Shown here piece after piece: positions 53,351 to 61,974 of a stretch of DNA of 64,000 bases (its first letter is position 1; each line of letters begins with the position of its first letter). The stretch lies in assembly GCF_009755265.1 (NCBI RefSeq), contig NZ_WPOO01000001.1:124001-188000 (forward strand), in the 5' to 3' direction. A program made the translations under genes and the position numbers. Source of the stretch: Adlercreutzia rubneri. GTDB taxonomy: Bacteria > Actinomycetota > Coriobacteriia > Coriobacteriales > Eggerthellaceae. The notes under the pieces were generated by a model. The model ran no database searches, was not told where the DNA came from, and saw only the letters and a program-made list of their open reading frames with translations.

Positions 53351-54973
53351 CTACAGGGCTGCCACGTAGCGTCCGGTGACGTAGCCGGAGGTGATGGCGC
53401 GCCCGATGGAGAGGCCCTCGACGTCCATGGGATAATCCACGCCGCCATAGAACTGGCCCGAGGCGTTGCCCACGGCGAACAGGCCCTCGATGGGTGCGCC
53501 CTCGGTGCCGAGGCACTGCTGGTTCTCGTTCACCGTGAGTCCGCCGAGTACGGCCGGCACGGAGTTCGCGCCGCGGGGCACCGCGAAGAACGGCCCCTGC
53601 TCGATGGGAACCAGATAGTCGGCGCGCTTGCCGAACTTCCCATCGGCCCCGGTCGCGCACAGCTCGTTGTAGGCCTCGATGGATGCGACGATGGTCTGCT
53701 CGTCGATGGGGTCGATGTGCCACTCCTCGGCTTCCATGTAGGCGTTGATGTTGGCCGCCAACTCGGCGAAGGTCTCGCCCTTGACGAACTGATCCTCCGA
53801 GGGAATCTTCATGTTGCCCACGCCGAACTTCACCTCGTTGGGATGGGCTGCGGCCCACTGCTCGCCAATCTCGACCCAGTTCGCCGGCATGATGGTGAAG
53901 AACTTCGCCGCCATGGGGTTCTGGAAATCGTACTCCTCGAGGTACCCGCGCATGAGGTTGTTCAGGTAGGCGAAGGACAGAACTTCATTCATGAAGCGCT
54001 CTCCGTGGATGTCCAGGTTCAGGAAGGGCAGCTCCAGACGGGTCAGCGCACCGCCGCCGTGAACCATCTTCGAGTGGTTCACCGGCGTCATCTGCGCCCC
54101 GGCCCAGATGCCGGCCATCATGCCCATGCCGTCGCGGAAGGGGCTCATGGTCTTGAAGCCTCGCAGGTCGGGACAGTAGTAATCGCGCATTTCCTGGTTG
54201 CCGGAGCAGTCGCCGGAGGCGAGGATGACGCCTTTGGCGGCCTTGAAGAGCACGTTGCCCTCCTCGGTCTCGCAGATCACGCCGGCCACGCGCTCCCCCT
54301 CCTTGTACAGCTGCACGGTCGGGGAGTTGAAGAAGAACTCCACGCCCTCGGCGGCTACCGCATCGCAGACGGCCAGGGCCGCGTCGTTGTGGGCGCCTTC
54401 CAAGTGGTTGTAGGTGTTCGCGTGCAAGTAGTAGGTGTAGCCGTTGTACTCGCGCTCGGAATCGTAGGGCTTCGACTCGGCGCCGCCCTCGGCCGCCGTG
54501 TCCGCCCACCAGGTAACGGCCTCGTAGGAGTTGCGGGCCCACGCTTCCAGCAGCTTGCGGTTCGAGCGGTAGGCATTTTTCTCCATGAGGAAGGCGACGC
54601 AGGCCTGGATGCCGGCCTCGTCGGTCTTGGTGGTGTCCACCGAGGCGCCCATGTTGCCCGTCGTCTGGGCGGTTCCGATGTTCTGAACGCAGGCCACCTT
54701 GGCGCCGGCGGCTACGGCGGAATGGGCCGCGGACAGGCCCGACTCGCCGGCACCTACGACAACGACGTCGTACTCGCGGGTGTCTGCGAAGTCGGTAATG
54801 GGCTCGGGAGCTTGCAGGAAGGCGGGCAGCCCGGCATCGGCAGAGCCGGTATCCGCGAGCGTGGCCGTCTCCGCGGCGGTTTTCGGGGCGCAGCCCGCAA
54901 GGGCGCTCGCTCCCACGACTCCGGCGGCGGCCAGTCCGGTGAACTTGAATAAATCGCGACCGGTGACTTCCAT
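53351..54973 (-). CDS. exported FAD flavoprotein reductase with atypical Tat signal
   Basis: A 540-residue protein. The N-terminus reads EVTGRDLFKFTGLAAAGVVG with lipobox LAGC. The position of the first twin arginine is glycine (T-G-R-D), so Tat export is doubtful or relaxed. FAD binding is by YDVVVVGAGESGLSAAHSAV (about residue 68). The C-terminus has GLFAVGNASGQFYGGVDYP. It has no FMN domain. It shares the GPFFAVPRG-type motif with the remnant at 49980. Upstream it has a GGGTTA/TAACCC array. Confidence 0.88.
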   Translation of the reverse strand: MEVTGRDLFKFTGLAAAGVVGASALAGCAPKTAAETATLADTGSADAGLPAFLQAPEPITDFADTREYDVVVVGAGESGLSAAHSAVAAGAKVACVQNIGTAQTTGNMGASVDTTKTDEAGIQACVAFLMEKNAYRSNRKLLEAWARNSYEAVTWWADTAAEGGAESKPYDSEREYNGYTYYLHANTYNHLEGAHNDAALAVCDAVAAEGVEFFFNSPTVQLYKEGERVAGVICETEEGNVLFKAAKGVILASGDCSGNQEMRDYYCPDLRGFKTMSPFRDGMGMMAGIWAGAQMTPVNHSKMVHGGGALTRLELPFLNLDIHGERFMNEVLSFAYLNNLMRGYLEEYDFQNPMAAKFFTIMPANWVEIGEQWAAAHPNEVKFGVGNMKIPSEDQFVKGETFAELAANINAYMEAEEWHIDPIDEQTIVASIEAYNELCATGADGKFGKRADYLVPIEQGPFFAVPRGANSVPAVLGGLTVNENQQCLGTEGAPIEGLFAVGNASGQFYGGVDYPMDVEGLSIGRAITSGYVTGRYVAAL

Positions 54974-55134
54974 GATGACCCTCCTGAACGACGGGCGGCT
55001 TCTTCGAACCGCGCTCCCTTCGCGCTCGGCTGGTGGAACCGTCCTCTTCGGCTCTGTCCGATTGCCGAGCGCTGCTGACGGGTTGCATCATGGCCCGGTT
55101 CGCAAAACCGCGCATCGGGCCGATCGACGAAATT

Positions 55135-55164
55135 GGGTTAAATGCCTAACCCAAGGCATAACCC
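55135..55164. promoter_or_regulatory. GGGTTA/TAACCC operator-like array
   Basis: GGGTTA (55135-55140), TAACCC (55147-55152) and TAACCC (55159-55164) lie about 160 bp upstream of the flavoprotein start. They resemble the array at 28116-28179 in sequence and spacing (12 vs 13 bp). Confidence 0.55.
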
Positions 55165-55233
55165 AGAGCGTGACCTGGGAAGATGGGTCGTCCTGAACGG
55201 TGACATAGCGAATCAAATAACTCGCAAGATTTT

Positions 55234-55422
55234 GGAAATAGTTGGAAGTTTCGAGCAGAGTGATGTTGCGAGATCGGAAGTAGTTGGGAGTTTCGGGTGT
55301 GTTTCGAAGCAAATTGCCTGCAATGGGTCGATTTGCTGCTCGAAATTCCCGACTATTTCTCTCGTGATGTCCGAAACCCTTAACTAATTCCTTCGCATTG
55401 CTCGAAACTCTGATCTAATTCC
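55234..55422. repeat. Five copies of a 24-bp repeat (GGAATTAGTTGGGAGTTTCGAGCA type)
   Basis: Direct copies at 55234-55257 and 55276-55299; inverted copies at 55337-55360, 55368-55391 and 55399-55422. The three inverted copies are spaced exactly 31 bp. The region between the flavoprotein promoter and tRNA-Pro holds no gene. Confidence 0.8.
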
Positions 55423-55461
55423 TGACTGACTTGCCCGTTAGCTCTAAATACGCGCTCGTAG

Positions 55462-55488
55462 TAAAAGAGCCGGCATTATGCCGGCTCT
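55462..55488 (-). terminator. Terminator of tRNA-Pro
   Basis: AGAGCCGGCA-TTA-TGCCGGCTCT with a T tract on the minus strand, 9 nt after the tRNA. Confidence 0.9.
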
Positions 55489-55496
55489 CTAAGTTC

Positions 55497-55573
<77 letters not shown>

Positions 55574-55953
55574 TTGGTGCTTTTGAGCTCTCGCTCAAAC
55601 AGCTTTGCTATGATAACCCGACCGCAACGCCTTTGCAAGAGGAAATTTTCCGAATGGTTCTTCGCCTCTCTTTTGTTCGACAAAGCCACCGGTGATAATC
55701 CCAGCATCCCGAGAGTGTGCATATTAGTGCGTACGGAAAAGCTTCGATGCCAGTTTAGCGACAAGCCCGAATTAAGTATCCGTTCTTAAGGTTATAGGAC
55801 TCCTGATCCCCGCCGCATTAAGCTTCCGAGGCGGGGAAGCGCCGATACTCTCATAGGAAGACTCGATAACTCGGGTTTTGCTGTCGTGGTAGGCTATGCC
55901 AAAACGAGCAGTATCCGGCGACAGAGCCGGGAAAATGCAACGAGGAGGTTCCC
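55574..55953. other. Intergenic region upstream of the small S51-like gene
   Basis: A lower-GC stretch without a supported gene. CCCCGCC/GGCGGGG arms (about 55815-55842) form one hairpin. TAGGCTAT near 55890 may be part of the promoter of the next gene. Confidence 0.4.
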
Positions 55954-56394
55954 ATGGAAGTTATCGTCGCACCCGAGCCGATGGATTACGAGATTCGCGG
56001 GATGTACCGGTTCGCCACGTTGCGGGAGGACTCGGGTCTTGCCGAGGCCGTGCGCGGGCGCTGGCCCGAGAACCCGCGGCTGCTCATGATCGCGGCCGAG
56101 CCGGATAACGACACCTATACCGAGAACCTCGCCATGGATCTGGCCACGGCGCTGGTGAAGGCCGATCTTCCGGTGGGGGAGCTGCGCGTGCTCCAGCGCG
56201 AGACGGCCGACGTTGCGGCCCAGCTTATCGCCGGTGCCGATGTCATCGTGCTCGCCGACGGGGAAGGGGACGATGCCGATGCGCAGCGCGAGGCGTTCTT
56301 CGCCGAGTTGGGCGTGCCGGCCCTGCTCGTCGACCTCAAAGAAGGCGCCGTGGTCATCGCGCTTTGCGAGGCGGCGCGCGACGCCATCGGCTAG
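55954..56394 (+). CDS. short peptidase S51-like protein, catalytic serine absent
   Basis: A 146-residue soluble protein. The order LLMIAAEPDNDTYTENLAMD, then VGELRVL, then GADVIVLADGEGDDADAQRE recalls dipeptidase E/cyanophycinase (S51) folds. Where that family has G-x-S-A-G, this protein has ALCEA, and the later half is missing. It may be a non-catalytic relative, or the likeness may be chance. The ATG follows GAGGAGG. It is followed by brnQ. Treat it as hypothetical. Confidence 0.7.
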   Translation: MEVIVAPEPMDYEIRGMYRFATLREDSGLAEAVRGRWPENPRLLMIAAEPDNDTYTENLAMDLATALVKADLPVGELRVLQRETADVAAQLIAGADVIVLADGEGDDADAQREAFFAELGVPALLVDLKEGAVVIALCEAARDAIG

Positions 56395-56532
56395 CTGAGG
56401 CGCCCTTGACGATTTTGTGCCGCTTTGGCATTGGCCGGGTAACTGCCGCCCGGATGCGTCATCATGGCCCCTTCGTTCATCGACAATAGATGCGTAAACA
56501 CCCGCATCGACGCCATGAGAAGGGAGGCGCCC

Positions 56533-57810
56533 GTGAACAGAGACGCGCTGGTCGTCGGTTTGGCGCTGTTCGCCATGTTCTTCGGCGCCGGCAATCTCAT
56601 CTTCCCGCCGTACCTCGGCATGGAGTCGGGCACGCTCTGGCCGCTCGGCCTGGCATGCTTCGTGTTCTTCGACGTGGTGGTCTCCTGCGTGGGCGTCTTC
56701 GCCATCAACAACGCGGGGGGCTCCATCCTCTCAATCCAAAATGCCCTGGGCAAGAAGGCCGGCCTGGCGCTGAACACCGCCGCCATTCTGTGCGTGGGCA
56801 TGCTCATCGCCCCGCCGCGCTGCGCCGCCACCACCTTCGAGATGGCCATCGCGCCCTGGTTCGGCGATGCTATCGGGCTCTTGCCGTTCTCCGTCGCGTT
56901 CTTCGCCGTGGTGCTCTTGCTGACGCTTAAGCCCACGCGCATCATCGATGTGGTGGGCAAGGTGCTCACGCCGCTTCTCGTGGCCGGCATCGTGGTCATG
57001 GTCATCGCCGGCATCGTGAACCCGCTGGGACCTGTGGGCTCTCCCGAGACGGACACCGTCGTCGCCGACGGCGTGCTCGCGGGCTATCAGACTATGGACA
57101 TCCTCGCGGTCGTCGGGTTCTCCATCCTCGTGCAGGAATCGGTGCGGGCGGCCGGCTACGGCGAGAAGCGCGATCAGATGCGCGTTACGGCCCGGGCGAG
57201 CCTCGTGGCCTGCGTGCTGCTCGCCGTCATCTACGGCGGTCTCACCTACTTGGGCGCCACGTCCGCCAGCGTCGTGCCGCACACGGTCAGCCAGGCCGAG
57301 CTCATCACCATGATCGTGTGGAAGCTCATGGGGGAGGCCGGCGTGGCGGTGCTGGGCGTCGTCGTGGGCCTGGCCTGCCTCACCACGGCCATCGGGCTGT
57401 GCGGCGCCACGGCCGATTACGTCGAGCGCGTCACCATGCGCCGGGTGAGCTATCGGGCGGCCCTTATCATTGTGGTCGTGGCGGCATTGCTCATCTGCAA
57501 TCTCGGACTTACGAACATCATCGCCCTGGCGAGCCCGATTCTCTCGGTGGTCTGCCCGCCGTTCATGACGACGGTGGTGCTCTTGCTGTTTCGCAAGCAC
57601 CTGCGGGGCACCTGGGTGTTCAAGGGCGCGGCGCTCGCCGCCGTGGCAGCGAGCCTCCTCCTCACGGTGCACGATCTCACCGGGGCCTTCGCTTTCGTCG
57701 AGGCGGCGCCTTTGTACGCTTACGGTTTCGCGTGGCTCTTGCCGTCGCTGGTCGGCGGCGCGGCCGGCGCCCTTCTGGGCCGACGGTTCGATTCGGCCGC
57801 GAGCGGATGA
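56533..57810 (+). CDS. brnQ: branched-chain amino acid transporter, LIVCS family
   Basis: A Na+-coupled leucine/isoleucine/valine carrier of 425 residues with about 12 helices. The family signature LFAMFFGAGNLIFPPYLG lies in the first helix. RAAATTFE-like APPRCAATTFEMAIAP follows, where most relatives have G-P-x-x-A-R-T. The GTG at 56533 is favoured because GGGAGG lies 5 nt upstream; an ATG at 56515 is also in frame. Confidence 0.9.
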   Translation: MNRDALVVGLALFAMFFGAGNLIFPPYLGMESGTLWPLGLACFVFFDVVVSCVGVFAINNAGGSILSIQNALGKKAGLALNTAAILCVGMLIAPPRCAATTFEMAIAPWFGDAIGLLPFSVAFFAVVLLLTLKPTRIIDVVGKVLTPLLVAGIVVMVIAGIVNPLGPVGSPETDTVVADGVLAGYQTMDILAVVGFSILVQESVRAAGYGEKRDQMRVTARASLVACVLLAVIYGGLTYLGATSASVVPHTVSQAELITMIVWKLMGEAGVAVLGVVVGLACLTTAIGLCGATADYVERVTMRRVSYRAALIIVVVAALLICNLGLTNIIALASPILSVVCPPFMTTVVLLLFRKHLRGTWVFKGAALAAVAASLLLTVHDLTGAFAFVEAAPLYAYGFAWLLPSLVGGAAGALLGRRFDSAASG

Positions 57811-57881
57811 GTTCTCGCAAAAATTGATCAAATGCATAATTACGATGACCCTTTTACCGAGTATTGCTCATGAGTCGGGGG

Positions 57882-57910
57882 AAGGAGGCGCGATTACCTG
57901 CGCCTCCTTT
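57882..57910 (+). terminator. Terminator after brnQ
   Basis: AAGGAGGCGC and GCGCCTCCTT form a perfect 10-bp stem around an 8-nt loop. Confidence 0.75.
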
Positions 57911-57943
57911 GCTATGGTAGGGGGCAAGATCCGAGGGATCTCG

Positions 57944-57997
57944 CCTAACCGCAGAAAATATGAGGCTGCGGAAAGGCCGATATATTAGGTTAGGAGG
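57944..57997 (+). promoter_or_regulatory. Structured leader overlapping the echA ribosome site
   Basis: CCTAAC (57944-57949) can pair with GTTAGG (57989-57994), which overlaps the Shine-Dalgarno AGGAGG (57992-57997). A CCGCAG/CTGCGG hairpin lies between. It could limit echA translation; nothing proves regulation. Confidence 0.4.
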
Positions 57998-58004
57998 ATC
58001 CTGA

Positions 58005-59939
58005 ATGGAGTTCAGTTTCGGACTGATGGGCTTCCTTATCGTGTTCCCCCTCATTGTGGCCGCCGCGCTCTTGTTCGTGCGGCAGGAGGGGCCGCGCCGC
58101 GTCATCGTCTGCGTGTCGGGCGTTGCCATCGCGCTGGCGTCGGTCGTTCTCGTGGTCGTGAACCTGGGGGCGAGCTGCACGCTCTTCGCGTTTGAGAGCA
58201 TGGCCATCGACTTTATCTGCACGGGCATCTCCGTGGCCATCGCGGCGGTCATCGTGTGGTTCGCCGTGCGCTACAAGAACCTGTGGGCCGCCGTGCTCGC
58301 GGGCGTGCAGGTAGTCGGCACGCTCATCCTGGAGTTCATGTTCTCCCACGGCATCGAGGTGCCCTACGGCCTGTACTTCGACTCGCTCTCGCTTCTGATG
58401 ACCTTCATCGTCGGCGTGGTGGGAAGCGGCATCTGCATCTACGCTCTGGGTTACATGGAGGATTTCCAGGCCCACGAGCCTGAAGGGGCGCCGGATCGCC
58501 GCCCGATGTTCTTCGCGCTGATGTTCGTGTTCCTCTCCGCCATGTACGTCATCGTGTTCTCCAACAATATGGAGTGGATGTTCACCGGCTGGGAAGTGAC
58601 AACGCTCTGCTCGTTCCTCCTCATCGGCTACACCCGCACCGAGGAGGCCATTGCGAACGCCTTCCGCCAGATCATCATGAACCTGGCCGGCGGCATTGGC
58701 TTTCTGGTGGCGCTGTGGTGCTGCGCGCTCACGGTGGGAACTTTCTCGTTCTACGAGTTCCTCGTCATCGGCCAGAACAACCCGGCCCTGACCACCTTGG
58801 CCGTCACCGCGCTGGCCTTCGCGGGCATCACCAAGGCGGCGCAGATGCCGTTCCAGACCTGGCTTCTGGGCGCCATGGTGGCCCCCACGCCCACCTCGGC
58901 GCTGTTGCACTCCTCCACCATGGTGAAGGCCGGCGTCTTTCTGCTGGTGAAGCTGGCGCCCGTGCTCCACGTGTCGCCGGCGCCGGCGGTCATGGTCATG
59001 CTCGTGGGCGGCATCACCTTCGCGCTGTGCTCGTTCATGGCCATCTCGCAGTCCAACGCCAAGCGCGTGCTGGCCTATTCCACCATCGCCAACTTGGGCC
59101 TCATCACGGCCTGCGCCGGCGTGGGCACCGCCGAGGCGGTGTGGGCCGCGTGCTTCCTCATCCTGTTCCATGCCATCGCGAAGTCGCTCCTGTTCCTGTG
59201 CGTCGGCACCGCCGAGCACCACATCGGCAGCCGCGACATCGAGTCCATGGACCTTCTGTTCGACCGCATGCCGCGCCTGGCCCGCTTCATGATGCTCGGC
59301 ATCATGTGCATGTTCATCGCGCCCTTCGGCATGCTGCTCGCCAAGTGGGCCACGCTCGTGTCCTTCGTGGACACCCGCCAGGTCGCCCTCATCATCATCC
59401 TGGCCTTCGGCAGCGCCGCCACGTTCATGTTCTGGGCCAAGTGGCTCGGCAAGCTCTCCGGCATCGCCGGCGAGCCGGAGAACGTGGAGATCACGGTGAA
59501 GCCGACAGAATGGGCGGCGCTGCTTCTTATGGCCTGCCTGCTCGTGCTGGCCTGCGTGTTCCTGCCGCTCATCTCCGGCACCCTCGTCGAGCCCTACGTG
59601 GCCAGCGTCTACGGCATGCTCGGCCAGGACATCGCCACGGACAACCTGTGGCTCGCCTCCATCTGCACCGTTATCGTGGTGGCCGTGCTGTTCGCCGGCC
59701 TTGGAACCAAGCAGAAATCGCGTCGGGCGAACGTCTATCTGGCCGGCATCAGCCGCGACAACGACTCCCGCGCCTTCCAGAACTCGCTGTCGGGCACCAC
59801 TGAGGCCACGACGCGCAACTGGTACATGGAATCCGTGTTCGGCGAGGCCCGCATCGCGCCGGTCGGCGTGGCGTTCAACACGCTCATCATGGCCGCCGCG
59901 TTCGTCGTCGCCATCATCGCGGGCCCGATGGGCTTTTAG
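58005..59939 (+). CDS. echA: Ech hydrogenase subunit A (NuoL/antiporter-like)
   Basis: A 644-residue membrane subunit homologous to NuoL and Mrp antiporters, the ion-pumping part. It has some 15-16 helices. Conserved positions include the helix-5 glutamate in FTGWEVTTLCSFLLIGY and the helix-7 lysine in FAGITKAAQMPFQTWL. TPTSALLHSSTMVKAGV is also present. Length matches EchA. It heads six genes in the order echABCDEF. The ATG has AGGAGG 8 nt upstream. Confidence 0.93.
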   Translation: MEFSFGLMGFLIVFPLIVAAALLFVRQEGPRRVIVCVSGVAIALASVVLVVVNLGASCTLFAFESMAIDFICTGISVAIAAVIVWFAVRYKNLWAAVLAGVQVVGTLILEFMFSHGIEVPYGLYFDSLSLLMTFIVGVVGSGICIYALGYMEDFQAHEPEGAPDRRPMFFALMFVFLSAMYVIVFSNNMEWMFTGWEVTTLCSFLLIGYTRTEEAIANAFRQIIMNLAGGIGFLVALWCCALTVGTFSFYEFLVIGQNNPALTTLAVTALAFAGITKAAQMPFQTWLLGAMVAPTPTSALLHSSTMVKAGVFLLVKLAPVLHVSPAPAVMVMLVGGITFALCSFMAISQSNAKRVLAYSTIANLGLITACAGVGTAEAVWAACFLILFHAIAKSLLFLCVGTAEHHIGSRDIESMDLLFDRMPRLARFMMLGIMCMFIAPFGMLLAKWATLVSFVDTRQVALIIILAFGSAATFMFWAKWLGKLSGIAGEPENVEITVKPTEWAALLLMACLLVLACVFLPLISGTLVEPYVASVYGMLGQDIATDNLWLASICTVIVVAVLFAGLGTKQKSRRANVYLAGISRDNDSRAFQNSLSGTTEATTRNWYMESVFGEARIAPVGVAFNTLIMAAAFVVAIIAGPMGF

Positions 59940-59954
59940 GAAGGGTGTGATCTC

Positions 59955-60824
59955 ATGACTTTGCTTACGACACTCATCGGCACCCTCCTGTTCGCCGTGG
60001 CAGGCCCCGTCATCGGGTGCCTCCTGGCCGGTCTCGACCGCATCATCTCGGCCCGCATGCAGGGCCGCGTGGGGCCGCCGCTTCTGCAGCCCTACTACGA
60101 CGTGCGCAAGCTCTTCGAGAAGGAGCGCGTCTCCGTCAACTCCGTGGAAGGCGTCTACGTGGCCTGCGCGCTGCTGTTCGCGCTCATCGCCGGCGGCATC
60201 TTCTACTCCGGCGGCAACCTGCTTCTGTGCGTGTTCGTCATCACGCTGTCGAGCCTGTTCTTCATCATGGCCGCCTACTCCACGCGCAGCCCCTACGCCG
60301 AGGTGGGCGCGGCTCGCGAGACGCTGCAGGTGATGAGCTACGAGCCCATGGTGCTGCTCATGGCCGTGGCCTTCTTCCAGGCCGCAGGCTCCTTCGACGT
60401 GGCCGAGGTGTTCCAGCTCAACCACCCGATCATCTGCACCATTTGGCTCGTGTTCTTGGGCGTCCTCTTCATCCTCACCATCAAGCTGCGCAAGTCGCCC
60501 TTCGACCTGTCCATGTCGCATCACGCCCACCAGGAGATCGTGCGCGGCATGACCACCGAGATGAGCGGGCCTACGCTCGGCATGGTGGAGATCATGCACT
60601 GGTGCGAGAACGTGCTCTTCCTCGGCTGGATCGGCATGTTCTTCCTGTGGGCGAACCCCGTCTCCGTTCTGGTCGCCATCGTCATCGTGCTTCTGGTGTA
60701 CTTCCTGGAGATCTGGATCGACAACAACTTCGCGCGTGTGAAGTGGCAGTTCATGTTCAAGTCGGCGTGGCTCGTGGCCCTTATCGCCGGCGGCGTGAAC
60801 GTCGCGTTCCTCGCGTTTCTGTAA
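59955..60824 (+). CDS. echB: Ech hydrogenase subunit B (NuoH-like)
   Basis: A 289-residue membrane subunit with about eight helices, linking the hydrogenase arm to the membrane arm. It has the NuoH-type segments RMQGRVGPPLLQPYYDVRKL, YSTRSPYAEVGAARE and LRKSPFDLSMSHHAHQE. It starts 15 nt after echA, with GAAGGG upstream. Confidence 0.94.
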   Translation: MTLLTTLIGTLLFAVAGPVIGCLLAGLDRIISARMQGRVGPPLLQPYYDVRKLFEKERVSVNSVEGVYVACALLFALIAGGIFYSGGNLLLCVFVITLSSLFFIMAAYSTRSPYAEVGAARETLQVMSYEPMVLLMAVAFFQAAGSFDVAEVFQLNHPIICTIWLVFLGVLFILTIKLRKSPFDLSMSHHAHQEIVRGMTTEMSGPTLGMVEIMHWCENVLFLGWIGMFFLWANPVSVLVAIVIVLLVYFLEIWIDNNFARVKWQFMFKSAWLVALIAGGVNVAFLAFL

Positions 60825-60836
60825 GGAGGTAGGCAC

Positions 60837-61280
60837 ATGGCATTCGCATCGAAATCGCCCTGGGTCATCCACTACGACGGCTCCAGCTGCAACGGCTGCG
60901 ACATCGAGGTCTTAGCGACGCTGTGCCCCGGCTTCGACGGCGAGCGGTTCGGCGTGGTGAACACGGGCAATCCCAAGCACGCCGACATCTTCCTCGTCAC
61001 CGGCAGCGTGAACGAGCAGAACATCGGCGTCGTCCGCGAGATCTACGACCAGATGCTCGAGCCCAAGGTGGTCGTGGCCTGCGGCATCTGCGCCTGCACC
61101 GGCGGGGTCTTCCACGACTGCTACAACGTCATCGGCGGCGTGGACAAGGCCATCCCCGTCGATGTGTACGCCCCGGGCTGCGCCGTGCGCCCGGAGCAGA
61201 TCATCGACGCCGTGGTGGCCGGCGTGGCGAAGCTCGACGAGAAGTCGGCGGCCCTGGCCGCTGCCAAGAAGGGAGCGTGA
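60837..61280 (+). CDS. echC: Ech hydrogenase small subunit C (NuoB-like)
   Basis: A 147-residue small hydrogenase subunit carrying the proximal [4Fe-4S] cluster. Ligands are in SSCNGCDIEVLATLCPG, ACGICACTGGVF and APGCAVRPEQI. It starts behind AAGGAGG, 12 nt after echB. It pairs with EchE to form the active module. Confidence 0.95.
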   Translation: MAFASKSPWVIHYDGSSCNGCDIEVLATLCPGFDGERFGVVNTGNPKHADIFLVTGSVNEQNIGVVREIYDQMLEPKVVVACGICACTGGVFHDCYNVIGGVDKAIPVDVYAPGCAVRPEQIIDAVVAGVAKLDEKSAALAAAKKGA

Positions 61281-61283
61281 GAA

Positions 61284-61973
61284 ATGACGACCTTTGAGCA
61301 GACCTTCGAGGAGCTGCCGCTGGCCGGCGTGCACGACTTGGCGGCCGCGCGCCATGCCGAGGGCTGGCGCTACGTGCAGATTCTCGCCGTCAACACCGAG
61401 GAGGGCATCGATCTCGTCTACTCCTACATGAAGGACGGGCATCTCGCCAACTTCAACGTGAGCGGCGTGAAGCAGACGGACGTGGTGCCCTCCATCACCG
61501 ATCTGTACCTGGAGGCCTTCGTCTGCGAGAACGAGATCCACGACCTGTTCGACGTGGCCATCAGCGACATTGCCATCGACTTCGGCGGCATGTTCTACCA
61601 GCTGGCGGAGAAGGCCCCCATGACCGTGGTGAGCCCCGAGCAGCTGGCGGCGCGCGAGAAGGCGAAGAAGATCGCCGCGGCCAAGGCCGCCAAGGAGGCG
61701 AAGGCGGCCGCGCCGGCCGAGGCGCCAACCGGCCCCACCGAGAAGGAGATCCAGGCGAAGATCGCCGGGCTCGACCCTGAGAAGGCCGCGAAAGTGAGGG
61801 CGGCCATGGAGGCCAAGGCCAAGAAGGCCGCGGCTGCCGCCCCGGCGCCCGCTGGCCCCACGGAAGAGGAGATCGAGGCCAAGATAGCGGGTCTGGATCC
61901 GGAGAAGGTCGCGAAGGTGCGCGCCGCTATGGAAGCGAAGGCCCGAAAGGCCGCGGAAGGGAAGGGGGAGTAG
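61284..61973 (+). CDS. echD: Ech hydrogenase subunit D (NuoC-like) with repeat tail
   Basis: A 229-residue protein. Residues 1-115 match the NuoC/EchD domain (EGWRYVQILAVN, then VCENEIHDLFDVAISDIAID). Known EchD is about 120 residues; here about 110 are added. The tail is Ala/Lys-rich and holds two 33-residue repeats (151-183 and 192-224), starting PTEKEIQAKIAGLDPEKAAK and PTEEEIEAKIAGLDPEKVAK, 29 of 33 identical. Many synonymous differences at DNA level suggest protein-level constraint. The tail's role is unknown. Confidence 0.92.
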   Translation: MTTFEQTFEELPLAGVHDLAAARHAEGWRYVQILAVNTEEGIDLVYSYMKDGHLANFNVSGVKQTDVVPSITDLYLEAFVCENEIHDLFDVAISDIAIDFGGMFYQLAEKAPMTVVSPEQLAAREKAKKIAAAKAAKEAKAAAPAEAPTGPTEKEIQAKIAGLDPEKAAKVRAAMEAKAKKAAAAAPAPAGPTEEEIEAKIAGLDPEKVAKVRAAMEAKARKAAEGKGE

Positions 61974-61974
61974 C

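Noticed and set aside
34355..55422. Repeat clusters considered as CRISPR arrays
   Set aside because: Copies vary in orientation and sequence, spacers are short or uneven, and no cas genes are present.
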